64,000 nt of DNA from Pseudoalteromonas sp. MMG007 (GTDB taxonomy: Bacteria > Pseudomonadota > Gammaproteobacteria > Enterobacterales > Alteromonadaceae). This document shows positions 16,798 through 25,242 of this stretch, one piece after another. The first letter of the stretch is position 1, and each line of letters begins with the position of its first letter. Location: contig NZ_JAGJEI010000006.1 in the NCBI RefSeq assembly GCF_018100985.1, forward strand, positions 146,296 to 210,295, read 5' to 3'. The notes beneath the pieces are model-generated. The model was not told where the DNA came from. It searched no databases and saw only the letters and a program-made list of their open reading frames with translations. The position numbers and the translations under genes were made by a program.

Positions 16798-16843
16798 AAT
16801 ACCTAAAGACTATATAATATTTTACTTATAGTCTTTAGGTATT
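16798..16843. repeat. Perfect 17-bp inverted repeat (hairpin) between glycan genes
   Basis: AATACCTAAAGACTATA at 16798-16814 is matched exactly by its reverse complement at 16827-16843, with a 12-base loop. No T run follows on the plus strand, so it is not a textbook terminator. It may be a weak bidirectional terminator, an RNA-stability hairpin or a protein-binding palindrome. It lies in the 163-base gap before the WbpM-like gene. Confidence 0.75.
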
Positions 16844-16924
16844 AAGTACAATAGTTATTCATCTTGTAGTAAAATTGTAATCAATAGAGTAGCAGTTTCA
16901 CTGCTAGTTTCAGGGAAATGTATT

Positions 16925-18862
16925 GTGTTTTTAAAATTCTTAGTTGATTTACCTCGCCCTCAAAAAAGAATCGTATCTCTTGCTGTAGATAGTATCTTTA
17001 TTGTTGTAGCTTTTTGGCTTGCCTTTTTACTTCGGCTTGATAGCACTGCTGTTTTAAAAAATACACACACATGGATATTACTAGCAACAGTACTTCCATT
17101 GAGCTTACTTAGTTTTGTAAAACTTGGCTTATACCGAGCAGTGCTTCGCTATATGAACACGCAAGCTATTTGGGCTATTATCGCTGGTGTTGTACTCTCT
17201 ACCGTTTACTTTACTGTTTTGTCTTTCTTTTTAAGCGCTCCTGTTCCACGCACAGTACCTTTTATATATGCTAGTTTTTGTATTTTATTTGTAGGCGGGG
17301 CAAGGCTAACTGTTCGTGCAGTGGTTGGGCAAATAACCATGCGCCGTAAAGAGGGCGTAATAATATACGGGGCTGGTTCAGCAGGGCGCCAGCTTGCAAC
17401 TGCCTTAGCTAATGGCCCTGAATACTCACCTGTTGCCTTTATTGATGACGATCCTAAAAAGCATTTAGCATTAATTCAGGGTGTGTGTGTGCATGCGCCA
17501 TCACAAATTGCCGATATCGCAAAGCAAAAGTCAGCTAATAAAATTTTACTTGCTTTGCCCAGCGCTTCTCGTAGCCGTCGTAAAGAAATATTAAATGCAA
17601 TTGAAAAGTTTAAGCTACAAGTTATGACAATACCTGGTATGGCAGATATTGTATCCGGTACAAATAACCTTGACGAAGTAAAAGACGTAGAAATTGATGA
17701 TTTACTAGGGCGCGATTCCGTGATGCCTCGAGGTGATCTGATGTCAGCAAATATCACTAATAAAGCTGTTATGGTTACTGGCGCAGGGGGATCTATAGGA
17801 TCGGAACTATGTAGGCAAATAATTAAAAATAACCCTACAAAAATAGTACTTTTCGAACTTTCTGAATTTGCTCTATATGCAATAGAAAAAGAGCTTACAG
17901 AGTACTGCGCCTCGAATAGTTTAAACGTAGAGATCCTACCTATTTTAGGCTCGATCCAAAATAAAAAGCTTGTTGAATCAACATTCTCGACCTTCAAAAT
18001 TCAAACGGTTTACCATGCTGCGGCTTATAAGCATGTACCATTAGTAGAGCATAATGTTGTAGAAGGTGTACGTAATAATGTTTATGGTACTTATAACGTT
18101 GCTACCGCAGCAATAAACGCAAAAGTAGACACCTTTGTACTAATTTCGACAGATAAAGCTGTTAGGCCAACTAATATTATGGGTACTACAAAACGGATGG
18201 CCGAATTAGTACTGCAAGCTCTTTCTGATGAGCAAAGTAGTACGCGTTTTACAATGGTTCGTTTTGGTAATGTTTTAGGTTCTTCAGGCTCTGTAGTGCC
18301 GCTTTTTAGAAAACAAATTAAAGCAGGTGGCCCAATCACGTTAACCCACCAAGATATCACTCGTTATTTCATGACTATTCCTGAAGCTGCACAGCTAGTA
18401 ATACAAGCTGGAGCTATGGGGGTGGGCGGCGACGTATTTGTTCTAGATATGGGCGAGCCGGTTAAAATAAAAGATTTAGCGACTAAAATGGTTCATCTTT
18501 CAGGGCTAGAAGTTAAACATAAGAAACGCCCTAACGGAGATATTGAGATTAAGTGTACAGGGTTACGTCCAGGTGAAAAACTGTTTGAAGAGTTACTCAT
18601 TGGAGATAATGTAACTGGTACAGAGCATCCAAGAATATTGAGTGCACAAGAGATTAAAATGCCTTGGACTGAGCTTGAGTCTTTCTTAGATAAACTTAAA
18701 AATTCATGTGATGATTCTAATCATGTAGAAATTAGACGGCTTCTTTTATCTGCCCCAACAGCTTTTACCCCTACAGATGATATATGTGATTTAAACTGGA
18801 AAGAAAATGCAGTGGGAAAAACAAACATATCAATGTTGCCAATAGCAAATGAGAAGTTTTAG
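16925..18862 (+). CDS. UDP-GlcNAc 4,6-dehydratase, WbpM/PglF/CapD type
   Basis: Membrane-anchored dehydratase that converts UDP-GlcNAc to UDP-4-keto-6-deoxy sugar. 645 residues, full length for the WbpM/PglF class. Four hydrophobic helices fill residues 15-120. A first Rossmann-type domain begins at 'VIIYGAGSAGRQLATAL' (~143). The catalytic domain begins at 'VMVTGAGGSIGSELCRQI' (~282) and includes 'TVYHAAAYKHVPLVE', 'STDKAVRPTNIMGTTKRMAE' and 'RFGNVLGSSGSVVPLF'. The start is GTG at 16925, preceded by AGGGA. It follows the initiating transferase by 163 bases containing a perfect hairpin, so it may have separate control. It can feed the WbpV-like reductase at 15309. Confidence 0.93.
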   Translation: MFLKFLVDLPRPQKRIVSLAVDSIFIVVAFWLAFLLRLDSTAVLKNTHTWILLATVLPLSLLSFVKLGLYRAVLRYMNTQAIWAIIAGVVLSTVYFTVLSFFLSAPVPRTVPFIYASFCILFVGGARLTVRAVVGQITMRRKEGVIIYGAGSAGRQLATALANGPEYSPVAFIDDDPKKHLALIQGVCVHAPSQIADIAKQKSANKILLALPSASRSRRKEILNAIEKFKLQVMTIPGMADIVSGTNNLDEVKDVEIDDLLGRDSVMPRGDLMSANITNKAVMVTGAGGSIGSELCRQIIKNNPTKIVLFELSEFALYAIEKELTEYCASNSLNVEILPILGSIQNKKLVESTFSTFKIQTVYHAAAYKHVPLVEHNVVEGVRNNVYGTYNVATAAINAKVDTFVLISTDKAVRPTNIMGTTKRMAELVLQALSDEQSSTRFTMVRFGNVLGSSGSVVPLFRKQIKAGGPITLTHQDITRYFMTIPEAAQLVIQAGAMGVGGDVFVLDMGEPVKIKDLATKMVHLSGLEVKHKKRPNGDIEIKCTGLRPGEKLFEELLIGDNVTGTEHPRILSAQEIKMPWTELESFLDKLKNSCDDSNHVEIRRLLLSAPTAFTPTDDICDLNWKENAVGKTNISMLPIANEKF

Positions 18863-18948
18863 AAAATAGATGAAATGTTATAAATACGTGATTTATAAAT
18901 TTTCTTTATTATATAATTTAGTATTAAACACGAAAAACTGGAAAATTA

Positions 18949-20139
18949 ATGAAAAGCATACTTGAACTAATAGGTAGAAATAAACCCTTATTCTTAAATG
19001 ATTTAGAAGTGTTTGATAATGAGCTAAAAGAAATAGTAAACGAGTCAAAGTTTCTTGTTCTCGGAGGTGCTGGTTCCATAGGCCAAGCTGTTACTAAAGA
19101 AATATTCAAACGCAACCCTAAAAAGCTTCATGTTGTTGATATTAGTGAAAATAATATGGTTGAGCTTGTTCGCGATGTTCGCAGCTCGTTTGGGTATATT
19201 GACGGTGATTTCCAGACTTTTGCGCTTGATATTGGTTCAGTCGAGTATGATGCATTCATAAAAGCTGATGGGCAGTATGACTATGTATTGAACTTATCAG
19301 CACTTAAACATGTACGCAGTGAAAAAGACCCATTTACATTAATGCGCATGATTGACGTAAATATATTTAATACTGATAAAACCATTCAACAATCGATCGA
19401 TTGTGGCGCAAAAAAATATTTTTGTGTTTCTACCGATAAAGCGGCAAACCCGGTTAATATGATGGGAGCGTCAAAACGCATTATGGAAATGTTTTTAATG
19501 CGTAAAAGCGAGGAAATCGCTATTTCTACAGCTCGATTTGCCAACGTTGCTTTTTCAGATGGTTCATTATTACATAGCTTTAATCAGCGTATACAAAAAC
19601 AACAACCTATAGTCGCACCTAGTGATATCAAACGCTACTTTGTTACCCCGCAAGAGTCTGGTGAATTATGTTTAATGTCTTGTATTTTCGGTGAGAATAG
19701 AGATATTTTCTTTCCAAAACTAAGTGAAGCGTTACATTTAATTACCTTTGCAGACATTGCTGTAAAATACCTCCAAGATCGTGGTTACGAACCTTTCCTA
19801 TGTAAAACAGAAGACGAAGCACGAGAGCTGGTAAAAACACTACCCGCTCAAGGTAAGTGGCCCTGTTTATTTACTGAAAGTGACACCACTGGCGAAAAAG
19901 ACTTTGAAGAGTTTTTTACCGACAGTGAAACACTAGATATGGAGCGTTTTGAAAATTTAGGCATTATTAAAAATGACGCAATTTTTGAGCAAGCTTTGTT
20001 AGCCGAATTTGAAGAAGCAATTACTCAAATGAAAACTGATAAATCTTGGACAAAAGATGAAATTGTGTCGCTTTTCTTTAAAATGATACCTGATTTCGGG
20101 CATAAAGAAACGGGCAAATACCTTGATGGTAAAATGTAA
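18949..20139 (+). CDS. legB: NDP-GlcNAc 4,6-dehydratase LegB (legionaminic acid pathway, step 1)
   Basis: First enzyme of the legionaminic-acid cassette. 396 residues, soluble, distinct from the membrane WbpM type. After a ~35-residue leader comes 'FLVLGGAGSIGQAVTKEIF', then 'YVLNLSALKHVRSEKDPF', 'STDKAANPVNMMGASKRIME' and 'ARFANVAFSDGSLLHSF'. The long C-terminal part includes 'KDFEEFFTDSETLD', matching the LegB/PtmB-like branch known from Campylobacter (Cj1319) and Legionella. It makes the 4-keto-6-deoxy intermediate that LegC aminates. Whether the nucleotide is UDP or GDP is undecided; the ptmE gene downstream favours the GDP route known in Campylobacter jejuni. 15 bases separate it from legC. 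Confidence 0.88.
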   Translation: MKSILELIGRNKPLFLNDLEVFDNELKEIVNESKFLVLGGAGSIGQAVTKEIFKRNPKKLHVVDISENNMVELVRDVRSSFGYIDGDFQTFALDIGSVEYDAFIKADGQYDYVLNLSALKHVRSEKDPFTLMRMIDVNIFNTDKTIQQSIDCGAKKYFCVSTDKAANPVNMMGASKRIMEMFLMRKSEEIAISTARFANVAFSDGSLLHSFNQRIQKQQPIVAPSDIKRYFVTPQESGELCLMSCIFGENRDIFFPKLSEALHLITFADIAVKYLQDRGYEPFLCKTEDEARELVKTLPAQGKWPCLFTESDTTGEKDFEEFFTDSETLDMERFENLGIIKNDAIFEQALLAEFEEAITQMKTDKSWTKDEIVSLFFKMIPDFGHKETGKYLDGKM

Positions 20140-20154
20140 TTAGGCAGATATATC

Positions 20155-21309
20155 ATGACTAAACAGCTTGTTTCATTTGTAAAAGATCTCTACCAAACCA
20201 ACGAGTTCATTCCTTTACACGCACCAACTTTCTCAGGGAATGAACAAAAGTATGTATCAGAAACAATTAGCAGCACATTCGTATCAAGTGTTGGTAAATT
20301 TGTAGATGACTTTGAAGCTCACATTGAAGATTATACCGGGACCGCAAAAGCCGTTGCGACTGTAAATGGTACTGCAGCATTGCATGCCGCGCTGTATATG
20401 GCGGGAGTTAAGAATAATGATATCGTTATTACTCAAGCCCTTACTTTTGTAGCCACCTGTAACGCATTACATCATATGGGAGCAGAACCGGCATTTGTTG
20501 ATGTCTCACCTGTTAGCTTAGGGTTATGCCCTAAAGCATTGTCTACGTTTTTAGAGCAACACGCAGTGCTAACCGAATCAGGACCTATACACAAAACTAC
20601 AAAGCAGCGCTTTCAGGCTGTTGTTCCAATGCATACATTTGGCCATCCTGTTGAGCTTGATGAGTTAATGGGTGTGTGTAACGAGTGGCGAATCGCTTTA
20701 GTAGAAGATGCAGCAGAAAGTCTTGGCTCTTTTTACAAAGGTAAGCACACCGGGACATTAGGTGACTTTGGCGCAATCAGCTTTAATGGTAATAAAATTA
20801 TCACCACCGGTGGTGGCGGTATGGTTTTATGTAAAAGTATAGAGTCAGGACAGCATACAAAACATATAACAACTACTGCTAAAGTTCCTCACCCGTATGA
20901 ATTCTTTCATGATGAAGCGGGATTTAATTATCGCATGCCTAACTTAAACGCGGCACTTGGCTGCGCGCAAATGGAAAACTTGGCCGAATTCATCGACAAC
21001 AAGCGTGATCTTGCAAACTTATATGTAGATTTTTTTAAAGGATCTGACTTTAAATTTGTTACTGAGCCGAGCTACGCAAAATCAAACTATTGGTTAAATG
21101 CAATCATTTGTCCAAATCAAAGTGAACGAGAAAAACTATTAAAGCAGACTAATGCTGATGGCGTAATGACCCGACCAATTTGGCAATTAATGCATCGTTT
21201 ACCTATGTTCGAAAAGGCAATGAGAGGCGATTTAAGCCATTCAGAGTTTATTGAGGCTCACTTAGTTAATATACCAAGCTCTCCAGTACAAAGTTTAGGC
21301 AAGTTGTAA
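20155..21309 (+). CDS. legC: PLP-dependent aminotransferase LegC
   Basis: Sugar-nucleotide 4-aminotransferase of the DegT/DnrJ/EryC1 fold, 384 residues, second step of legionaminate synthesis. 'IPLHAPTFSGNEQKYVSE' is the family opening, 'ATVNGTAALHAALYMAGV' the PLP phosphate site, 'VEDAAESLGSFYKGKHTG' the Asp/Ala region and 'GAISFNGNKIITTGGGGMV' contains the Schiff-base lysine (N-G-N-K). The FNGNK variant is typical of the LegC/PglE branch. Its stop overlaps the next start by one base (TAATG), a tight coupling through the whole cassette. Confidence 0.9.
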   Translation: MTKQLVSFVKDLYQTNEFIPLHAPTFSGNEQKYVSETISSTFVSSVGKFVDDFEAHIEDYTGTAKAVATVNGTAALHAALYMAGVKNNDIVITQALTFVATCNALHHMGAEPAFVDVSPVSLGLCPKALSTFLEQHAVLTESGPIHKTTKQRFQAVVPMHTFGHPVELDELMGVCNEWRIALVEDAAESLGSFYKGKHTGTLGDFGAISFNGNKIITTGGGGMVLCKSIESGQHTKHITTTAKVPHPYEFFHDEAGFNYRMPNLNAALGCAQMENLAEFIDNKRDLANLYVDFFKGSDFKFVTEPSYAKSNYWLNAIICPNQSEREKLLKQTNADGVMTRPIWQLMHRLPMFEKAMRGDLSHSEFIEAHLVNIPSSPVQSLGKL

Positions 21310-22475
21310 TGACAAAAAAAATAGCTGTATTTACAGGTACTCGAGCAGAGTATGGGCTGCTATATTGGCTAATAAAAGATGTTCAAAGTGATCCAGAGCT
21401 TACGTTACAGCTATTAGTATCAGGTATGCATTTATCATCTGAATTTGGTGAAACGTATAAACAAATAGAGCAAGATGGTTTCAGTATAGATGAGAAGATA
21501 GAAATTTTACTTTCGTCAGATACGGCCGTCGGTACCGCTAAAAGTATAGGGCTGGGTGTACTTGGATTTACAGATGCATTAAGTCGATTAAAGCCCGATG
21601 CGTTGGTCATTCTGGGTGACCGTTTTGAAGCACTTGCGGCCGCTCAAACCGCGATGATACTGCGTATTCCTATTTTGCATCTACATGGTGGGGAAGTCAC
21701 TGAAGGTGCCTATGATGATGCTATTCGCCATGCCATTACTAAGCTGAGCTATTTACACGGAACCTCTACTGAGGAGTATCGGCAACGTGTTATACAGCTA
21801 GGTGAAGTACCTGAACGGGTTAAAAACATTGGTGCAATTGGCCTTGATCATTTAGCGCGTAGTAATTTTATGAGCGTAAATGAAATTGGCAACTCATTAA
21901 ATTTTAATTTAAAACAGCCTTACTTTCTTGTTACCTATCATCCGGTAACGCTAGGTGAAGAGCCACCAGAGCAAAGCTTTATTGCATTACTCAATGCACT
22001 AGATGAGTTTAAAGATCATCAAATTATTTTAACCTATCCAAATGCCGATGATGGTGGTCGTCGTATAATTCCAATACTTGAAGGCTATGCTAAACAATAT
22101 CCTAATAGAGTATGTGCAATACCTTCGTTGGGACAAAAGCGCTACCTAAGCACGGTCAAAAATGCCGCTGTTGTTATTGGAAACTCATCTAGTGGGATCA
22201 TTGAGGTACCCGCATTTAATGTGCCTACAGTTAATATAGGCGAAAGGCAAAAAGGGCGTTTAGCTGCTAAATCTGTACTTAACTGCATAGCAACAAAAGC
22301 TGCTATTTCAGCAGCAATAACGACAGCTGTTACAGGTAGTTATAAAACTCCAGGCGAAACAATAATAAATCCATATGGCGCAGGTAATGCAAGCGCTCAA
22401 GCAATTCAAATGCTCAAATCTTTAGAATTTGAGCCGAGCAAATCTTTTTACGACTTAAAGCGAGAACCTCTATGA
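21309..22475 (+). CDS. legG: Hydrolysing 2-epimerase LegG (NeuC family)
   Basis: Hydrolyses and 2-epimerises the NDP-diacetamido sugar to free 2,4-diacetamido-2,4,6-trideoxymannose, the substrate of LegI. 388 residues, normal for NeuC/LegG. Motifs seen: 'VFTGTRAEYGLLYWL' at the N-terminus, 'LVILGDRFEALAAAQTAM', 'IPILHLHGGEVTEGAYDDAIRHA', 'VTYHPVT', and 'VIGNSSSGIIEVP', which is the UDP-binding Ser/Gly motif of the WecB/NeuC superfamily. It overlaps legC by one base and legI by four (ATGA). Confidence 0.92.
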   Translation: MTKKIAVFTGTRAEYGLLYWLIKDVQSDPELTLQLLVSGMHLSSEFGETYKQIEQDGFSIDEKIEILLSSDTAVGTAKSIGLGVLGFTDALSRLKPDALVILGDRFEALAAAQTAMILRIPILHLHGGEVTEGAYDDAIRHAITKLSYLHGTSTEEYRQRVIQLGEVPERVKNIGAIGLDHLARSNFMSVNEIGNSLNFNLKQPYFLVTYHPVTLGEEPPEQSFIALLNALDEFKDHQIILTYPNADDGGRRIIPILEGYAKQYPNRVCAIPSLGQKRYLSTVKNAAVVIGNSSSGIIEVPAFNVPTVNIGERQKGRLAAKSVLNCIATKAAISAAITTAVTGSYKTPGETIINPYGAGNASAQAIQMLKSLEFEPSKSFYDLKREPL

Positions 22476-23545
22476 CATTAATTATTGCAGAAGCTGGTGT
22501 TAATCATAATGGCAGTGACGATTTAGCTTTTTCTCTTGTTGACGCTGCGCATCAAGCTGGTGCCGATATAGTTAAATTTCAAACATTTAAAGCTAAAAAC
22601 TTAGTGACTGAAGATGCACAGCAAGCAGAGTACCAAATTACTAATAGTGGTCAAAAAGAGTCTCAGTACTCAATGCTTAAGCGATTAGAGCTAAGCTATG
22701 AAACACATCATAAGTTGGTTAAATATTGCAATGATTTAGGTATTGAGTTTTTATCTACAGCATTTGATTCAGAGAGCCTATCGTTTTTAGTTGATGATTT
22801 AGGAATAACGCGCCTTAAGCTGCCATCGGGTGAAATTACAAACGCACCATTAGTGCTTGAACATGCTAGAACAGGCTGTGATTTAATTGTATCTACAGGA
22901 ATGGCAACCCTTTCTGAAATAGAGCAAGTTCTATCGGTTATTGCTTTTGGTTATATAAACGCTGAGGGTAACCCAACAGATGAAACGCTACAGGCTGCAT
23001 ACTTTTCTGAGCAAGGTAAGCAGTTATTAAAAGACAAAGTAACGCTTTTACATTGCACAACTGAATACCCAGCACCGTTTAATGATATAAATTTAAATGC
23101 TATGGACACAATGAAAGATGCATTTAAGTTAAAAGTAGGTTACTCAGATCATAGTGCCGGTATAGTGGTACCTATTGCGGCTGTCGCCAAAGGAGCTACT
23201 TTAATTGAAAAGCACTTTACTGTTGATAAAGCATTACCAGGCCCAGATCACAAAGCATCTCTTGATCCTATCGAATTAAAAGAAATGGTTGATGGCATTC
23301 GCATAGTGGAAAAAATATTAGGTGATGGTATTAAAGGGCCGCGCCCATCTGAAGTTAAAAATAAAGCTGTGGCTCGTAAAAGTGTAGTGGCAGCACAAGC
23401 AATTAAACAAGGAGAGGTGTTCACTGCAGATAATTTAGCTGTAAAACGCCCCGGTGGCGGTATAGAGCCAATCAATTTTTGGAAGTTACTAGACTCTCCT
23501 GCAACTAGAGATTACTCAATAGGGCAGTTGCTCGATGAAAAATAA
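22472..23545 (+). CDS. legI: N,N'-diacetyllegionaminate synthase LegI (NeuB family)
   Basis: Condenses 2,4-diacetamido-2,4,6-trideoxymannose with phosphoenolpyruvate to give legionaminic acid. 357 residues. The TIM-barrel NeuB part runs to about 280 with 'IIAEAGVNHNGSDDLA', 'ADIVKFQTFK', 'LPSGEITNAPLV', 'LLHCTTEYPAPFNDINLNAM', 'GYSDHSAG' and 'IEKHFTVDKALPGPDHKASL', the full set of substrate and metal residues. A C-terminal SAF/antifreeze-like domain (~295-357) carries 'RKSVVAAQAIKQGEVFTADNLAVKRPG'. The context (legB, legC, legG, ptmE) makes legionaminate likelier than sialate. Confidence 0.92.
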   Translation: MTLIIAEAGVNHNGSDDLAFSLVDAAHQAGADIVKFQTFKAKNLVTEDAQQAEYQITNSGQKESQYSMLKRLELSYETHHKLVKYCNDLGIEFLSTAFDSESLSFLVDDLGITRLKLPSGEITNAPLVLEHARTGCDLIVSTGMATLSEIEQVLSVIAFGYINAEGNPTDETLQAAYFSEQGKQLLKDKVTLLHCTTEYPAPFNDINLNAMDTMKDAFKLKVGYSDHSAGIVVPIAAVAKGATLIEKHFTVDKALPGPDHKASLDPIELKEMVDGIRIVEKILGDGIKGPRPSEVKNKAVARKSVVAAQAIKQGEVFTADNLAVKRPGGGIEPINFWKLLDSPATRDYSIGQLLDEK

Positions 23546-24191
23546 GCCACTTATTATAATTGGTGGGGGGGGGCATGCAGCTGTATTAGCAGAGACCCTT
23601 CTTAAGCAAAATAAAAAAATAGTAGGTGTAGTTGCACCTGAGTTAATAGCGGTCGGTAACGTCTTCGACAATATTGAATTGTTTCATAACGATGATGATA
23701 TTCTTAAATTTAATCCTCAAGATGTTTTATTAGTTAATGGTATAGGTTCTATGCCGTTTAACTCCCTAAGAGAGGCGATTTATAATCGCTTTAAAAAACT
23801 AGGCTATGAGTTTGCCACAGTCATTGCTGATTCAGCCATCATATCAGACTATTCTGTAATAGGTTGCGGTGTTCAAGTAATGAATAACTGCGTAGTTAAT
23901 TTCGGTGCTGCAGTTGGAGATAACACGATTATAAATACCTCGTCGTCAATAGATCACGATTGCACTATTGGCGCACATTGCCATTTAGCTCCGGGAACAA
24001 CATTAAGTGGTCAGGTTGTAGTAGAAAATAATGTTCACATAGCTACGGGTAGCAATGTAATCAATAATATTACTATAGGCCGCAATAGTATAATTGGTGT
24101 AGGCGCAAATATAACAAAATCAATTCCAGCGAACTCAATTGTTTATGGTGCGCGCGCAATAGTTAAAGGATTAGAAAGTAATGACAGTTAA
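23535..24191 (+). CDS. legH: Sugar O/N-acetyltransferase LegH (NeuD/PglD family)
   Basis: Left-handed beta-helix acetyltransferase of 218 residues. An N-terminal Rossmann-like PglD_N domain ('PLIIIGGGGHAAVLAETLL') is followed from about residue 95 by hexapeptide repeats ('SVIGCGVQVMNNCVVNFGAA', 'INTSSSIDHDCTIGAHCHLA') with the catalytic histidine in 'SSSIDHDC'. In the Leg pathway this enzyme N-acetylates the 4-amino group; in sialate loci NeuD O-acetylates. It overlaps legI and ptmE by 11 bases each. The 'GGGGHA' codons contain an uninterrupted run of nine G at 23565-23573, a candidate slippage site. Confidence 0.88.
   Translation: MKNKPLIIIGGGGHAAVLAETLLKQNKKIVGVVAPELIAVGNVFDNIELFHNDDDILKFNPQDVLLVNGIGSMPFNSLREAIYNRFKKLGYEFATVIADSAIISDYSVIGCGVQVMNNCVVNFGAAVGDNTIINTSSSIDHDCTIGAHCHLAPGTTLSGQVVVENNVHIATGSNVINNITIGRNSIIGVGANITKSIPANSIVYGARAIVKGLESNDS
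23565..23573 (+). repeat. G9 homopolymer inside legH
   Basis: Nine consecutive G form three GGG glycine codons after a GGT, near codon 11 of legH. Gain or loss of one base would truncate LegH early, so it is a possible phase-variable tract. GGG is a little-used codon in the surrounding genes. Confidence 0.6.
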
Positions 24192-25242
24192 TTGGCAAAA
24201 AGTAGTAATTGAGCCTTCAGTCTCAATCAAAGAAGCGTTACAAGTGATTGATAAAGAAGCGCTTAGAGTAGCACTCGTTGTTGATAACAATAAGCTAGTA
24301 GGCATGATAACGGATGGTGATGTACGAAGAGGTATTCTCAAGGGTATTGAGTTAACAGCCCCAGTAAATATGATTATGAATATAAGCCCTGTCAGTGCAA
24401 AAGCCTCGTTAAGCAGTAATGAGCTTAAGCAATTAATGCAATCTCGTAGAATATTATCTCTGCCGATAGTTGATAATAACAATGAATTAGTTGGTTTAAA
24501 AACACTTCACGAAACGCTAGTAATAGAGAAGCGTGAAAATCCAGTTTTTATAATGGCTGGAGGTTTTGGAACACGATTACGTCCTCTTACTGATAATTGC
24601 CCAAAGCCAATGCTAAAGGTGGGTGGTAAACCAATGCTTGAAACCTTGATAAATAATTTCAAGAACCATGGTTTTTATAAGTTTTATATTTCTACACACT
24701 ATTTACCAGAAGTCATTATGGATTATTTTGGTAACGGCGATAACTTTGATGTTGAAATTACTTATGTGCATGAAGAAGAGCCGCTCGGTACTGGAGGAGC
24801 GCTCTCTTTATTGCCAGATGACTTGCCAAAAGAACCATTAATTATGATAAATGGGGATATTTTAACGAACGTCGATTTTTCCAAGGTGCTTGACTTCCAT
24901 GTAAAGCAAGCAAGCGATGCAACCATGTGTGTGCGTGACTATGAAATTAAAATCCCCTTTGGAGTAATTGAAGGTGAAGGGCATGAGATTACGGCGATGG
25001 TAGAAAAGCCTACATACCGTTACTTTGTAAATGCAGGTATTTACATAATTTCTAATCATATTATTAATTCGCTTTCAAAAAATGAACGATTAGATATGCC
25101 AAGCTTATTTGAACAAAAACAAGGCGAAGGGCTTAAAACATTGAAGTTCCCGATTCATGAGTATTGGTTAGACGTTGGCCGTCATGATGACTTCCAAAAA
25201 GCACAACTGGATATTCATACCTTAGGAATTAATAATGATTAA
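24181..25242 (+). CDS. ptmE: CBS-domain sugar-phosphate guanylyltransferase PtmE
   Basis: 353-residue fusion of two CBS domains (about 1-115, 'VVDNNKLVGMITDGDVRRGIL' and 'SLPIVDNNNELVGLKT') with a nucleotidyltransferase domain (from ~120; 'VFIMAGGFGTRLRPLTDNCPK' signature, 'EEEPLGTGGALSLL', 'LIMINGDILTNVDF', 'YFVNAGIYII', 'WLDVGRHDDFQKAQ'). This is the architecture of Campylobacter PtmE, which makes the GDP-activated glucosamine precursor for legionaminate. Its presence suggests that LegB, LegC and LegG here use GDP-linked intermediates. PtmA and PtmF partners, which supply glucosamine phosphate in Campylobacter, are not in the window. It overlaps legH by 11 and legF by 8 bases. Confidence 0.85.
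   Translation: MTVNWQKVVIEPSVSIKEALQVIDKEALRVALVVDNNKLVGMITDGDVRRGILKGIELTAPVNMIMNISPVSAKASLSSNELKQLMQSRRILSLPIVDNNNELVGLKTLHETLVIEKRENPVFIMAGGFGTRLRPLTDNCPKPMLKVGGKPMLETLINNFKNHGFYKFYISTHYLPEVIMDYFGNGDNFDVEITYVHEEEPLGTGGALSLLPDDLPKEPLIMINGDILTNVDFSKVLDFHVKQASDATMCVRDYEIKIPFGVIEGEGHEITAMVEKPTYRYFVNAGIYIISNHIINSLSKNERLDMPSLFEQKQGEGLKTLKFPIHEYWLDVGRHDDFQKAQLDIHTLGINND

Noticed and set aside
22472..23545. Sialic-acid (Neu5Ac) synthase assignment for the NeuB-family gene
   Set aside because: The surrounding legB, legC, legG, ptmE genes make 6-deoxy-diacetamido sugars, so legionaminate fits better; a pseudaminate route is unlikely because PseB/PseC/PseG-type genes are absent.
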